Shown piece by piece: positions 1 to 6,535 of a DNA stretch of 7,121 bases. The translations under genes and the position numbers were made by a program. The notes beneath the pieces are model-generated. The model saw nothing but the letters and a program-made list of their open reading frames with translations, had not been told where the DNA came from and did not search any database. The first letter of the stretch is position 1, and each line of letters opens with the position of its first letter. The stretch covers positions 1 through 7,121 of the forward strand of contig CANQMJ010000125.1 of the NCBI GenBank assembly GCA_947624945.1, in the 5' to 3' direction. This stretch comes from an uncultured Clostridia bacterium (GTDB lineage Bacteria; Bacillota; Clostridia; Oscillospirales; CAG-272).

Positions 1-177
1 TCCAAATTACACTTGTTAGAGTATTGTATACTCAAATTTCGGAATCAACGAGATCTTTCTCTCACGTCCGACCGATCTCTCAGTCGTCCGTCATCGTTTC
101 TTCTTACTCATTGTTGTTCTGTTTTCAAGGATCTCTTGCTGTCCTCTCGCTCGAGGTTTGTCTCTCTCGCCGACAGC
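1..177 (-). other. 5' leader of an rRNA operon transcript (16S likely just off the left edge)
   Basis: Read on the minus strand, this stretch begins about 7 nt after a near-consensus promoter and carries no credible coding sequence. It contains an antitermination/processing element (GATCCTTGAAAACAGAAC, at 116-133) of the kind found ahead of 16S and 23S genes in Firmicutes. Several stems are visible: GCTGTC/GACAGC (138-143 with 172-177) at the very 5' end, GAGATC/GATCTC (50-55 with 74-79), and a tight hairpin GAGTAT-tgt-ATACTC (19-33) near the expected mature end. The last bases on the minus strand, TAATTTGGA, resemble sequence immediately before a 16S GAGTTTGATC start. No mature rRNA sequence lies in the window, so rRNA identity is inferred from leader and promoter. 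The unusual alternative is a leader for a separate 23S gene or another stable RNA. Confidence 0.72.
116..133 (-). promoter_or_regulatory. boxA-like rRNA antitermination/processing element
   Basis: The minus strand reads GATCCTTGAAAACAGAAC. The core CTTGAAAAC closely resembles the CTTTGAAAACT element found upstream of rRNA genes in Bacilli and Clostridia. There it overlaps boxA-type antitermination signals bound by NusB/NusE and sequences used in precursor processing stems. It lies about 45-60 nt after the predicted transcription start. The match is by eye to a remembered family pattern. Confidence 0.6.
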
Positions 178-183
178 TTTGTT

Positions 184-212
184 AGTATACCACACCGTCC
201 CACTCTTGTCAA
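184..212 (-). promoter_or_regulatory. rRNA operon promoter (sigma-A type)
   Basis: On the minus strand a perfect -35 TTGACA (207-212) is followed by a 17-nt spacer and a -10 TATACT (184-189), five of six consensus bases. Two A-tracts lie directly upstream (214-232; minus AAAAAAATTGAAAAAAA), in the place of an UP element contacted by the RNA polymerase alpha C-terminal domain. The most likely start is G177, seven bases after the -10. This is consistent with the GTP-initiating rRNA promoters of Firmicutes, whose output follows GTP and (p)ppGpp levels. It directs transcription leftward into the rRNA leader. Confidence 0.87.
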
Positions 213-238
213 CACTTTTTTTCAATTTTTTTCGGTTT

Positions 239-500
239 GTGAAAACAGATAATTATTTTTATAATTTCAGCAAGTTCAGTAGGCATTATTTACATATATT
301 CCCGTTTATTGTCTCGCCAATCTGACAATATATGTCAATATTCCCACAAATTATATTTTGTCGGATATTTATCGACCGCGACCGAATCCGCCAGATTATG
401 ACGCAATTTCTTTTCCGTTCGACAGCATAAGCACGCCATGACGAACGCCATCACTAAAACCCGCAGCTCGGAAAATCCTGCTTAAATCCGCGCCTTTCAC
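239..500. other. AT-rich non-coding spacer between aspS terminator and rRNA promoter
   Basis: No believable gene is seen on either strand. The part from 239 to about 370 is strongly AT-rich and lies upstream of the rRNA promoter, where intrinsic curvature or accessory binding sites would be plausible. It holds a minus-strand TATAAT (350-355) without a matching -35, and a minus-strand TTGACA (333-338) whose best -10 is a poor GACAAT at a 19-nt spacing. It also holds a short palindrome (323-337). Neither promoter-like pairing is good enough to call as a second rRNA promoter. From 371 to 500 nothing stands out. Confidence 0.6.
323..337. repeat. Short palindrome TGACA-N5-TGTCA
   Basis: TGACAATATATGTCA is a perfect 5-bp inverted repeat around a 5-nt AT centre. 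A second, overlapping inverted repeat, ATTGTC (308-313) with GACAAT (324-329), shares its left arm. Such symmetry can be an operator for a dimeric regulator, here about 150 nt upstream of the predicted rRNA start. In AT-rich DNA it can also arise by chance. No known regulator consensus was recognised. Confidence 0.25.
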
Positions 501-534
501 GCAAAACGGCATGACACACGTCATGCCGTTTTGC
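501..534 (-). terminator. Intrinsic terminator after aspS, symmetric and possibly bidirectional
   Basis: A perfect 15-bp inverted repeat, GCAAAACGGCATGAC (501-515) and GTCATGCCGTTTTGC (520-534), encloses a 4-nt loop. It starts 22 nt past the aspS stop. The GC-rich inner stem GGCATGAC/GTCATGCC is flanked by AAAA on one side and TTTT on the other, so either strand yields a hairpin followed by a short U run. The U run is only four bases and is followed by GC, so termination may be incomplete. It would insulate the rRNA operon from aspS transcription. Confidence 0.75.
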
Positions 535-556
535 ATCGGCGGTAAACCGCATTTGC

Positions 557-2335
557 TTATTTCGTCTCTGCTATTTTGAGTCCGAGCTCGTCGAGCGCCG
601 TCTGATCCGGCTCCGACGGGCACTTCGACATCGGCTCCGACGCGTTCTGCGCCTTCGGGAACGGTATAATATCGCGTATATCGTCGTAGCCGAGCGTCAG
701 CGCGACGAGTCTGTCGAGCCCGAACGCAAGGCCGCCGTGCGGCGGTATGCCGTATTTGAGCGCCTCCATGAGGAATCCGAACTTCATGTTCGCCTCCTCC
801 TCCGTTATGCCGAGCTTCGAGAACACGAGCTTCTGCATCTCGGGCGTGCTTATCCTTATGGAGCCGCCGCCGAGCTCGACGCCGTTGAGCACGATATCGT
901 ACGCGCGCGCTCTCATAGCGCCCGGGTCGGTGTCGAACAGCGGGATATCCTCCTCCATCGGAGCAGTGAACGGGTGATGCATCGCATAAAATCTTTGGTC
1001 TTCTTCGCTGTACTCGAACAGCGGGAACTCGGTCACCCAAAGGAAGCAGAACTCCTTCGGGTCAAGAAGTCCGAGACGCTTCGCGCACTCGCGGCGCAGA
1101 GCGCCGAGCGAATCGAGCACGACACCGTTTTTGTCCGCGACGATAAGTATGAGGTCGCCGTCCTCAAATCCCATCTTATTATATATCGCGTTGTTTTCTT
1201 CGTCTGTGAGGAACTTCGCGTACGACGACGAAACATCGTCGCCCGTCTTTTTCGCCCACGCGAGTCCCTTTGCCTTATACGACTTTACAAAATCCGTCAG
1301 CGAGTCTATCTCGCGGCGCGTGAACTTCGCTCCTCCCTTGACGTTTATGGCGCGCACGCTGCCGCCGTCCGCTATCGCGCCCGCGAACACGCGGAACCCG
1401 CAGTCTTTAAGCTCGTCGGTCAGGTTGACGAGCTCGAATCCGAAACGCAGGTCGGGCTTGTCCGAGCCGAAACGCTCCATCGCCTCGTGCCACGTCATGC
1501 GGCGGAACTTCGGTTCGAGCTCGACGCCGAGCATGTTTTTATAAAGATAGCGTATGAAACCCTCGTTGACGTCCATTATATCGTCCTCGGTCGAGAACGA
1601 CATCTCGAGGTCGATCTGCGTGAACTCCGGCTGTCTGTCGGCTCTCAGGTCTTCGTCGCGGAAGCAGCGCGCGATCTGGAGGTAGCGGTCAAATCCCGCG
1701 TACATCAGAAGCTGCTTATACAGCTGCGGCGACTGCGGCAGCGCATAGAATTTGCCGGGATTGACTCTGCTCGGCACAAGATAGTCGCGCGCGCCCTCGG
1801 GCGTCGGACGAATGAGGTCGGGCGTCTCGATGTAGAGAAAGCCGTTGTTCATGAAATACTCGACAGTAAGTCTCGTTATCTCTGAGCGCGCGATGATGTT
1901 TTTCGTCATCGTCGGACGGCGCAGGTCGAGGTAGCGGTACTGCATGCGCAGGTCGTTGCGGATGTTCTTGTCGTCTATTATCTCGAACGGCGTCGTCTCC
2001 GACGTGCAGAGAATCTTCATCTCGTCAACGTATATCTCGATCTTGCCCGTTTCCCTGCTCTCGTTCACGTCCGCGCCGCGCGAGCGGACGACTCCCGTCG
2101 CTGTGAGGACGTATTCGGTCCTGACGGACGCTGCCGTTTCGAATACGGCGCGGTCCGACTTCTCGTCGAACGCGAGCTGGATTATGCCCGTGCGGTCGCG
2201 AAGGTCGATGAAGATGAGCGTGCCGAGGTTGCGCTGCTTCGCGCACCAACCGTTTACGGTGACGCGCTGTCCGATATTTTCTTCCGTCAGAGCTGTGCAG
2301 TAATGCGTGCGTCTGTCGCTTTTTGTGAATGACAT
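557..2335 (-). CDS. aspS: Aspartyl-tRNA synthetase (bacterial type, complete)
   Basis: This class IIb synthetase activates aspartate with ATP and charges tRNA-Asp in the cytoplasm. At 592 residues it has the usual bacterial length. Visible parts, in order, are an N-terminal OB-fold anticodon-binding domain (about 1-110, GW at 29-30 and LIFIDLRDRTG at 40-50), motif 1 around the ETP at 170-172, the flipping loop TPEGARDY (178-185), and the aspartate-binding QSPQLYK (201-207). Then come motif 2 FRDEDLRADRQPEFTQIDLE (225-244), the bacterial GAD insertion (about 290-425), MHHPFT (452-457) and motif 3 GLAFGLDR (535-542) with its arginine. L37 matches E. coli L30, a position where a leucine is associated with tRNA-Asp-only enzymes, so a discriminating AspRS is a modest inference. 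The ATG at 2335 is preceded by AGAAAGG seven bases upstream. hisS, a frequent partner, is not adjacent, so aspS appears monocistronic. Confidence 0.99.
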   Translation of the reverse strand: MSFTKSDRRTHYCTALTEENIGQRVTVNGWCAKQRNLGTLIFIDLRDRTGIIQLAFDEKSDRAVFETAASVRTEYVLTATGVVRSRGADVNESRETGKIEIYVDEMKILCTSETTPFEIIDDKNIRNDLRMQYRYLDLRRPTMTKNIIARSEITRLTVEYFMNNGFLYIETPDLIRPTPEGARDYLVPSRVNPGKFYALPQSPQLYKQLLMYAGFDRYLQIARCFRDEDLRADRQPEFTQIDLEMSFSTEDDIMDVNEGFIRYLYKNMLGVELEPKFRRMTWHEAMERFGSDKPDLRFGFELVNLTDELKDCGFRVFAGAIADGGSVRAINVKGGAKFTRREIDSLTDFVKSYKAKGLAWAKKTGDDVSSSYAKFLTDEENNAIYNKMGFEDGDLILIVADKNGVVLDSLGALRRECAKRLGLLDPKEFCFLWVTEFPLFEYSEEDQRFYAMHHPFTAPMEEDIPLFDTDPGAMRARAYDIVLNGVELGGGSIRISTPEMQKLVFSKLGITEEEANMKFGFLMEALKYGIPPHGGLAFGLDRLVALTLGYDDIRDIIPFPKAQNASEPMSKCPSEPDQTALDELGLKIAETK

Positions 2336-2342
2336 TTCATTG

Positions 2343-2349
2343 CCTTTCT
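2343..2349 (-). promoter_or_regulatory. aspS ribosome binding site
   Basis: The minus strand reads AGAAAGG, seven bases before the ATG at 2335. A second, out-of-frame ATG lies at 2340-2338. The Shine-Dalgarno spacing favours the downstream ATG, which also gives the expected AspRS N-terminus. Confidence 0.8.
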
Positions 2350-2394
2350 GTTTTTATGTTATCTAAAAGTAATTTTCATGTTACTATCCCCGGT

Positions 2395-2413
2395 GCGTGA
2401 ACCACGCTTTTTT
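2395..2413 (+). terminator. Terminator-like hairpin on the plus strand inside the aspS leader
   Basis: On the plus strand GCGTG (2395-2399), loop AAC, CACGC (2403-2407) is followed directly by six T residues (2408-2413), the layout of a short intrinsic terminator. The stem is only 5 bp, so it may be weak. It would stop antisense transcription crossing aspS before it reaches the divergent DUF951 operon. On the minus strand the same element is a hairpin preceded by six A residues. Confidence 0.4.
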
Positions 2414-2550
2414 CATGCGCCGCACGGTCGGCGCGCGGGATTTATGTCAAGGTAAAATATCATGTGCATGCCTCGTAGATTATTTCTAAGGCACCGTCGT
2501 ATAATTCCGTCAAGGCGTAAGCCGTGAATTGTACGGTGTTGCCGTAACAT

Positions 2551-2578
2551 ATTGTAGCACAATTCGCGTCTTTGTCAA
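2551..2578 (-). promoter_or_regulatory. aspS promoter (sigma-A type)
   Basis: The minus strand shows a perfect -35 TTGACA (2573-2578), a 16-nt spacer and a -10 TACAAT (2551-2556), five of six consensus bases. The start of transcription should be near 2543-2545, giving a long leader before aspS. It is divergent from the plus-strand promoter at 2633-2661, with the two -35 boxes about 55 nt apart. Confidence 0.78.
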
Positions 2579-2632
2579 GTATCGGACGCGCTTGTTTTTC
2601 GTCGGGGGGCACACTTTTATTGCTTTTTTATC

Positions 2633-2661
2633 TTTACTTATAATCGCCGTTATGATATAAT
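2633..2661 (+). promoter_or_regulatory. Promoter of the DUF951-yfhO-ruvAB operon, extended -10
   Basis: A perfect -10 TATAAT (2656-2661) carries an upstream TG at 2653-2654 (extended -10). It is preceded at 17 nt by TTTACT (2633-2638), four of six matches to the -35. Transcription should start near 2668, leaving about 48 nt before the first gene. A second TATAAT at 2639-2644 lacks a good -35 and is a less likely alternative. Confidence 0.75.
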
Positions 2662-2715
2662 AGTTGAAGATATATGCAATTTTGCGCATGCGGTTTTTCG
2701 CGGAAAGGCGTATTT

Positions 2716-2925
2716 ATGGAAAAGATAATACCGTCCTTTCGCGTCGGCGACACCGTCGTGCTCCGCAAACAGCACCCGTGCGGCGGGAAAACGTTCCGCG
2801 TCATGCGGACGGGCAGCGACATACGCATCGTATGCGCCACATGCGGCCGCGACATGACGGTGACGCGGGAAAAGCTCGAACGCGCGATAAAAGACGTCAT
2901 TCACGAGGAGAAAAATAATGGATAA
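2716..2925 (+). CDS. DUF951 family small protein, putative metal-binding
   Basis: This 69-residue protein matches the DUF951 pattern (Firmicutes small proteins such as B. subtilis YyzM): a start rich in GDxVxxxKxHPCG, a central DIRIxC-xxC stretch, and a basic C-terminal helix. H20, C22, C40 and C43 (HPCGG and CATC) are placed as a compact zinc site would be, but zinc binding is inferred from the residues only. The role of the family is unknown; the small basic form suggests a nucleic-acid or ribosome partner without proving it. The ATG at 2716 was chosen because GGAAAGG (2702-2708) sits seven bases upstream and family members begin here; an upstream ATG at 2674 would add 14 residues that do not resemble the family and would lie only a few bases from the predicted transcript start. 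Its stop overlaps the next start by 8 nt, so the two are probably translationally coupled. Confidence 0.92.
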   Translation: MEKIIPSFRVGDTVVLRKQHPCGGKTFRVMRTGSDIRIVCATCGRDMTVTREKLERAIKDVIHEEKNNG

Positions 2926-5884
2926 CGAAGAAAAGCTGCGCCAACAAGGCGCTGACGAAACCGATTCAAGCACTGTTCCCGACGATGTTCCGTCGCCCGA
3001 GGACTACGATTTCGTAGACGAGGACGCGGAGACAACGCCGCAAAGCGTCGGAGTGTCGGTCGAGGCAGCCGCAGACATAAACGCCGACGCGGACAGAGAT
3101 GAAAAAAGCGGCGCGTCAAAGCGTGCAAAACCGCGCTCCAGGTTTTCGCCGAAAGCCGTATGGGAAAGTCCGCGTGTCGTGCGCTACCGCTATTTGGGAC
3201 TGTCGTTCCTCGTACCCGCGCTCACGATGTGGCTCATATACATAGCGCTCGGAACATATCCGTTCGGTGAGAGCTCCGTGCTCGTGCTCGACTTAAACGG
3301 TCAGTACGTCTATTTCTTTGAACAGCTCCGCAACATCGTGCTCGGCGACGGCAGCTTCCTCTACTCGTTCGGACGCGCGCTCGGCGGCGAGTTCATGGGC
3401 ATATACGCCTACTACCTCGCCTCGCCGTTCTCCTTCATCGTCTGTCTGTTCCCGAAGTCGATGATAACGGAAGCGCTGCTCGTCATGTTCCTGCTCAAGA
3501 CGGGACTGTGCGGGCTGACGTTCGGCATATACCTCGATTATCACACCGAAAAGTTCAAGCTCAACAAAACCGCCATTGTAATGTTCTCGACCGTGTACGC
3601 GCTGACCGCGTACGCCGTCGTGCAGCAGCACAACACGATGTGGATCGACAACCTCATAATGATGCCGATGATAGTGCTCGGCATCGAGCGCCTGATCCGC
3701 TACCGCCGTTTCCGTCTGTTCGTCATAACGCTGACGTTCGCCGTCATGTCCAACTTCTATATCGGCTACATGATGTGCATTTTCGTGTTCTTCTACTTCT
3801 TCATCGCATACGCGACGATACCGGCGGAGGAACGCAACATGAAGGGCGAGAGCCACCACTTCGTAAAGTCGCTCGCCCGCATCGGCGGCTGCGCCGCGCT
3901 CGTTCTGTCCATGTCGTGCGTGATACTTTGGAGCGCCTACTACTCGCTCACGTTCGGCAAGACGACGTTTTCGAACCCCGACTACACGTTTACGTCGAAA
4001 TTCGACCTCTTTGACCTTGTTTCAAAGCTCTTTATCGGCTCATATGACACGGTCCGCCCGGAGGGACTTCCCTTCGTCTACTGCGGCACGCTCGTGCTGA
4101 TACTTCTTCCGATTTATTTCCTCATCAAGCGCATCCCCATGGCGGAAAAGGTGCGCGTGATGGTGATGTCCGCATTCTTCATCTTCTCGTTCACAGGCTC
4201 CACCATCGACCTCGTGTGGCACGGTTTCCAGCGTCCGAACTGGCTCAACTACCGTTACAGCTTCATGCTCTGCTTCTTCATGATATTCGCCGCCTATCGT
4301 GCGTTCTGCTATATCTCCGAAGTGGACGTGAGGGCGATCGCCGCCGTCGGCGCGTTCTGGATGTTAATACTCGTGCTGCTTCAGAAGGTTGAAGCATATG
4401 AGTGGGTAACCGACTACAAAACCGTATGGCTGTCGCTTCTGTTCGTTGTTTCATTCGTTATACTCCTGCGCTATCACATTCTGTCCGACGTGCCGGGCGG
4501 GATATCGCTCGCGCTTGCATCTATCGTCGTGCTCGAATCGTTCGTCGGCGGACTTCTCAACCTGATCGCGCTCGACGAGGACGTCGTTATATCGTCGCGT
4601 CCTTCGTACCGCACCTTTATCGACCGCGTGCAGCCCGTCGTCGACAGGATAGAGGAGCAGGACGACTCCTTCTACCGCATGGAAAAGACGTTCCACAGAA
4701 AGACCAACGACGCGCTGTCGCTTGGCTTTTACGGACTTTCCAACTCGACCTCGACTTTGAACAAGGACACGATACTGTTCCTCAACCGGCTCGGTCTGTC
4801 GTCCAAGTCGCACTGGTCCAAGTACCTCGGCGGGACTCCCGTCCTCGACTCGCTGCTCGGACTAAAATATCTGATGATCGAACAGGGCAGCGATATCTCG
4901 CCGCTGTATCAGTACATGTTTGACTACGACCACGTCGAAAACGACGCAAATCCCCCGATATACGCGTATCAAAACCCGTATGCGCTGTCGCTCGCATACG
5001 GCGTCAGCCCCGATGTGCTGAACTTCTCGACAATGACCGACGACACACCTTTCCTGCGCATGAACGGTCTTGTCGGCGCAATGCTCGGTCGCGACGGCTA
5101 TGCAGACATATTCAAGCCTATACCGATAGACGACGAGATGTACAGCTACTGCACGAAGTCATATACGACCGGTCACGACGCGTACACGAGCGATTCGAGC
5201 GACCTCAAGGGACGCGTAACATACAAGATAACAGCGCAGACGGACGGCAACATATACTGCTACTTCCCGAGCGACTATACTCGCGAGTCCGACCTCTATC
5301 TGAACGGCACTAAGCTCTGCACCTACTACGGCAACGAGACGTACCGCGTCGTCGACCTCGGCTATCACGTAAAGGGCGAATCGGTGACCGTTGAGATACG
5401 CATGACCGAATACGACAAGCTCTACATCATGTCGCAGGACACATACTTCTACTACATCGACGAGGCCGAGTTCAAGTCCGCGATGGAGGAACTCCATACG
5501 TCCGAATTCAAAATAGACAAATATAACGAGGACACGTTCAGGGGCACCATCGACATCGCCGCCGGCGACGAGTTCGTGTTCACCTCCATCCCCTACGACG
5601 AAGGCTGGGTAGTCAAGGTCGACGGCAAACGCGCCGACCTCGTAAAGACGATATCCATTGAAAGCGAGACCGCCCCCGAAACGGGCGAGACAGTCGTATC
5701 GTATGCCGTCCTCGGCTTCTACGCCGACCCGGGCGAGCATACGCTCTCGATAGAATACCGCCCCGCCTGCATCGTCTACGGCAGACTTGTATCCCTCGGC
5801 GGTCTTGCCGCGTTCATCGCCGTCTGCGCCGTCGACTACATGAAGCGCCGCCGCTCGCTGCCCGTAAAGGAAGAAATATCGTAA
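2918..5884 (+). CDS. YfhO-family polytopic membrane protein (putative GT-C type glycosyltransferase)
   Basis: The 988-residue product fits the bacterial membrane protein YfhO family. The first ~75 residues are an acidic, Ser/Pro/Asp-rich cytoplasmic tail without obvious fold, then a basic patch (about 68-92). Roughly fourteen hydrophobic segments lie between 93 and 550 (for example 93-112, 183-207, 217-235, 321-344, 388-405, 501-518, 527-550). The first external loop has the family-like VLDLNGQYVYF (123-133) with D125, where GT-C enzymes place a catalytic or metal-binding acid. A large external domain (about 551-948) includes PYDEGWVVKVDGK (892-904), typical of YfhO proteins, followed by one C-terminal membrane segment (950-972) and a basic tail. 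In B. subtilis and Listeria, YfhO works with CsbB- and GtcA-type proteins in lipoteichoic acid glycosylation; whether this one does is inference, as no partner is in the window. The start has GAGGAG seven bases upstream. Confidence 0.92.
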   Translation: MDNEEKLRQQGADETDSSTVPDDVPSPEDYDFVDEDAETTPQSVGVSVEAAADINADADRDEKSGASKRAKPRSRFSPKAVWESPRVVRYRYLGLSFLVPALTMWLIYIALGTYPFGESSVLVLDLNGQYVYFFEQLRNIVLGDGSFLYSFGRALGGEFMGIYAYYLASPFSFIVCLFPKSMITEALLVMFLLKTGLCGLTFGIYLDYHTEKFKLNKTAIVMFSTVYALTAYAVVQQHNTMWIDNLIMMPMIVLGIERLIRYRRFRLFVITLTFAVMSNFYIGYMMCIFVFFYFFIAYATIPAEERNMKGESHHFVKSLARIGGCAALVLSMSCVILWSAYYSLTFGKTTFSNPDYTFTSKFDLFDLVSKLFIGSYDTVRPEGLPFVYCGTLVLILLPIYFLIKRIPMAEKVRVMVMSAFFIFSFTGSTIDLVWHGFQRPNWLNYRYSFMLCFFMIFAAYRAFCYISEVDVRAIAAVGAFWMLILVLLQKVEAYEWVTDYKTVWLSLLFVVSFVILLRYHILSDVPGGISLALASIVVLESFVGGLLNLIALDEDVVISSRPSYRTFIDRVQPVVDRIEEQDDSFYRMEKTFHRKTNDALSLGFYGLSNSTSTLNKDTILFLNRLGLSSKSHWSKYLGGTPVLDSLLGLKYLMIEQGSDISPLYQYMFDYDHVENDANPPIYAYQNPYALSLAYGVSPDVLNFSTMTDDTPFLRMNGLVGAMLGRDGYADIFKPIPIDDEMYSYCTKSYTTGHDAYTSDSSDLKGRVTYKITAQTDGNIYCYFPSDYTRESDLYLNGTKLCTYYGNETYRVVDLGYHVKGESVTVEIRMTEYDKLYIMSQDTYFYYIDEAEFKSAMEELHTSEFKIDKYNEDTFRGTIDIAAGDEFVFTSIPYDEGWVVKVDGKRADLVKTISIESETAPETGETVVSYAVLGFYADPGEHTLSIEYRPACIVYGRLVSLGGLAAFIAVCAVDYMKRRRSLPVKEEIS

Positions 5885-5892
5885 ACGCACCG

Positions 5893-5923
5893 AAAGGACG
5901 CGCATCCCGCGCGCTACAAAAGC
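5893..5923 (+). promoter_or_regulatory. ruvA translation initiation region with hairpin between Shine-Dalgarno and start
   Basis: The only Shine-Dalgarno-like sequence before ruvA, AAAGGA (5893-5898), lies 25 nt from the ATG, too far for normal use. Directly after it CGCGC (5899-5903), loop ATCCC and GCGCG (5909-5913) form a 5-bp GC hairpin. If this folds, the effective distance to the ATG falls to about 10 nt. No closer purine-rich site is visible in the CTACAAAAGC just before the start. Confidence 0.45.
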
Positions 5924-6520
5924 ATGTTTTATTATCTGACAGGTAAACTCGTCCACGTCGGCGACGGCGTCGCCGTGCTCGACGTCGGCGGCGTCGGCTA
6001 CAAGCTGACGGTGAGCTCCACGACGCTCGGTTCGCTGCCGTCAACGTCCGGCGAGCCGACAGTCCGCCTATACACGCATTTCTCGGTCCGCGAGGACGCC
6101 GTCGAGCTCTACGGCTTCTACACACTCGACGAGCTCGATACGTTCAGGCTCCTGACCGCCATATCCGGCGTCGGACCGAAGGCGGCGATGTCGATACTGT
6201 CGCAGCTTTCGCCGTCCGCGCTCGCAGACGCCGTCGCCGCGCAGAACGTCAAGCTCATATCACGCGCACCCGGCGTCGGTACCAAGACAGCGCAGCGCAT
6301 CGTGCTCGAGCTGTCGGGCAAGATAGTCACGCAGGCGGCCAAGGCGACGCAGGCAGCGCTGCCGAAAACTTCGGCCATATCGGACGCGCAGGAGGCGCTC
6401 ATCGTGCTCGGCTATACGCGCGCGGAGGCACAATCCGCGATAGCGTCCATAGACGGCGCGGAATCTAAGACGACGGAGGAGCTGATCCGCCTCGCCCTCT
6501 CCGGCATGGCGAAAATATGA
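5924..6520 (+). CDS. ruvA: Holliday junction branch migration complex subunit RuvA
   Basis: RuvA tetramers bind the four-way Holliday junction and hold it for the RuvB motors during recombinational repair. The 198-residue length is typical. Domain I (about 1-62) is the OB fold, starting MFYYLTGKLV and including VGGVGYK (21-27); VRED (55-58) carries the acidic pin pair E57/D58, the counterpart of E. coli E55/D56. Domain II has two helix-hairpin-helix motifs, around SGVGPKAA (81-88) and PGVGTKTAQRI (116-126), which contact DNA backbones. A flexible Ala/Thr-rich linker (about 133-150) leads to domain III (about 152-198), which binds RuvB. The start agrees with the conserved N-terminus although its Shine-Dalgarno is distant. 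It lies 39 nt after yfhO and 15 nt before ruvB; ruvC, a common upstream neighbour, is absent here. Confidence 0.98.
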   Translation: MFYYLTGKLVHVGDGVAVLDVGGVGYKLTVSSTTLGSLPSTSGEPTVRLYTHFSVREDAVELYGFYTLDELDTFRLLTAISGVGPKAAMSILSQLSPSALADAVAAQNVKLISRAPGVGTKTAQRIVLELSGKIVTQAAKATQAALPKTSAISDAQEALIVLGYTRAEAQSAIASIDGAESKTTEELIRLALSGMAKI

Positions 6521-6535
6521 TACGGCAGGTGAGCG

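Larger units (their letters stand above)
2336..2545 (-). other. aspS 5' untranslated leader with hairpins, no T-box core seen
   Basis: The predicted aspS transcript carries about 200 nt before its start codon. Minus-strand stems include ACGG-caaca-CCGT near the 5' end, GCCT..TAG/CTA..AGGC with an AT-rich loop (about 2470-2492), GCGCCG-accgtg-CGGCGC (2417-2434), and GCGTG-gtt-CACGC (2395-2407). The last two compete with a longer pairing of CCGTGCG with CGCACCGG. Aminoacyl-tRNA synthetase leaders in Firmicutes often hold T-box elements, but the conserved AGGGUGGNACCGCG-type antiterminator was not found, and no U-run terminator follows any of these stems on this strand. The function, if any, is unknown. 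Confidence 0.45.

Noticed and set aside
13..252. Small plus-strand open frame of 79 codons
   Set aside because: Its product is Ser/Leu/Arg-rich without family resemblance, and the same bases form the minus-strand rRNA promoter and leader.
308..338. Second rRNA promoter using TTGACA at 333-338 (minus)
   Set aside because: The best -10 is GACAAT at a 19-nt spacing, far weaker than the promoter at 184-212.
737..1885. Long plus-strand open frame (382 codons) opposite aspS
   Set aside because: It lies wholly antisense to a full-length AspRS with all class II motifs, and its product is a low-complexity Arg/Glu/Ala/Val-rich sequence typical of a shadow frame in GC-biased DNA.
2336..2545. T-box riboswitch ahead of aspS
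   Set aside because: No AGGGUGGNACCGCG-like antiterminator core or following U-run terminator could be found by eye on the aspS strand.
2674..2715. Upstream start for the DUF951 gene adding 14 residues
   Set aside because: The extra residues do not resemble the family, the site lies only a few bases from the predicted transcription start, and a strong Shine-Dalgarno precedes the ATG at 2716.
5159..5956. Minus-strand open frame of 265 codons under yfhO and ruvA
   Set aside because: It is antisense to two well-supported genes and shows biased, repetitive Val/Ala/Gly/Asp composition with no recognisable domain.
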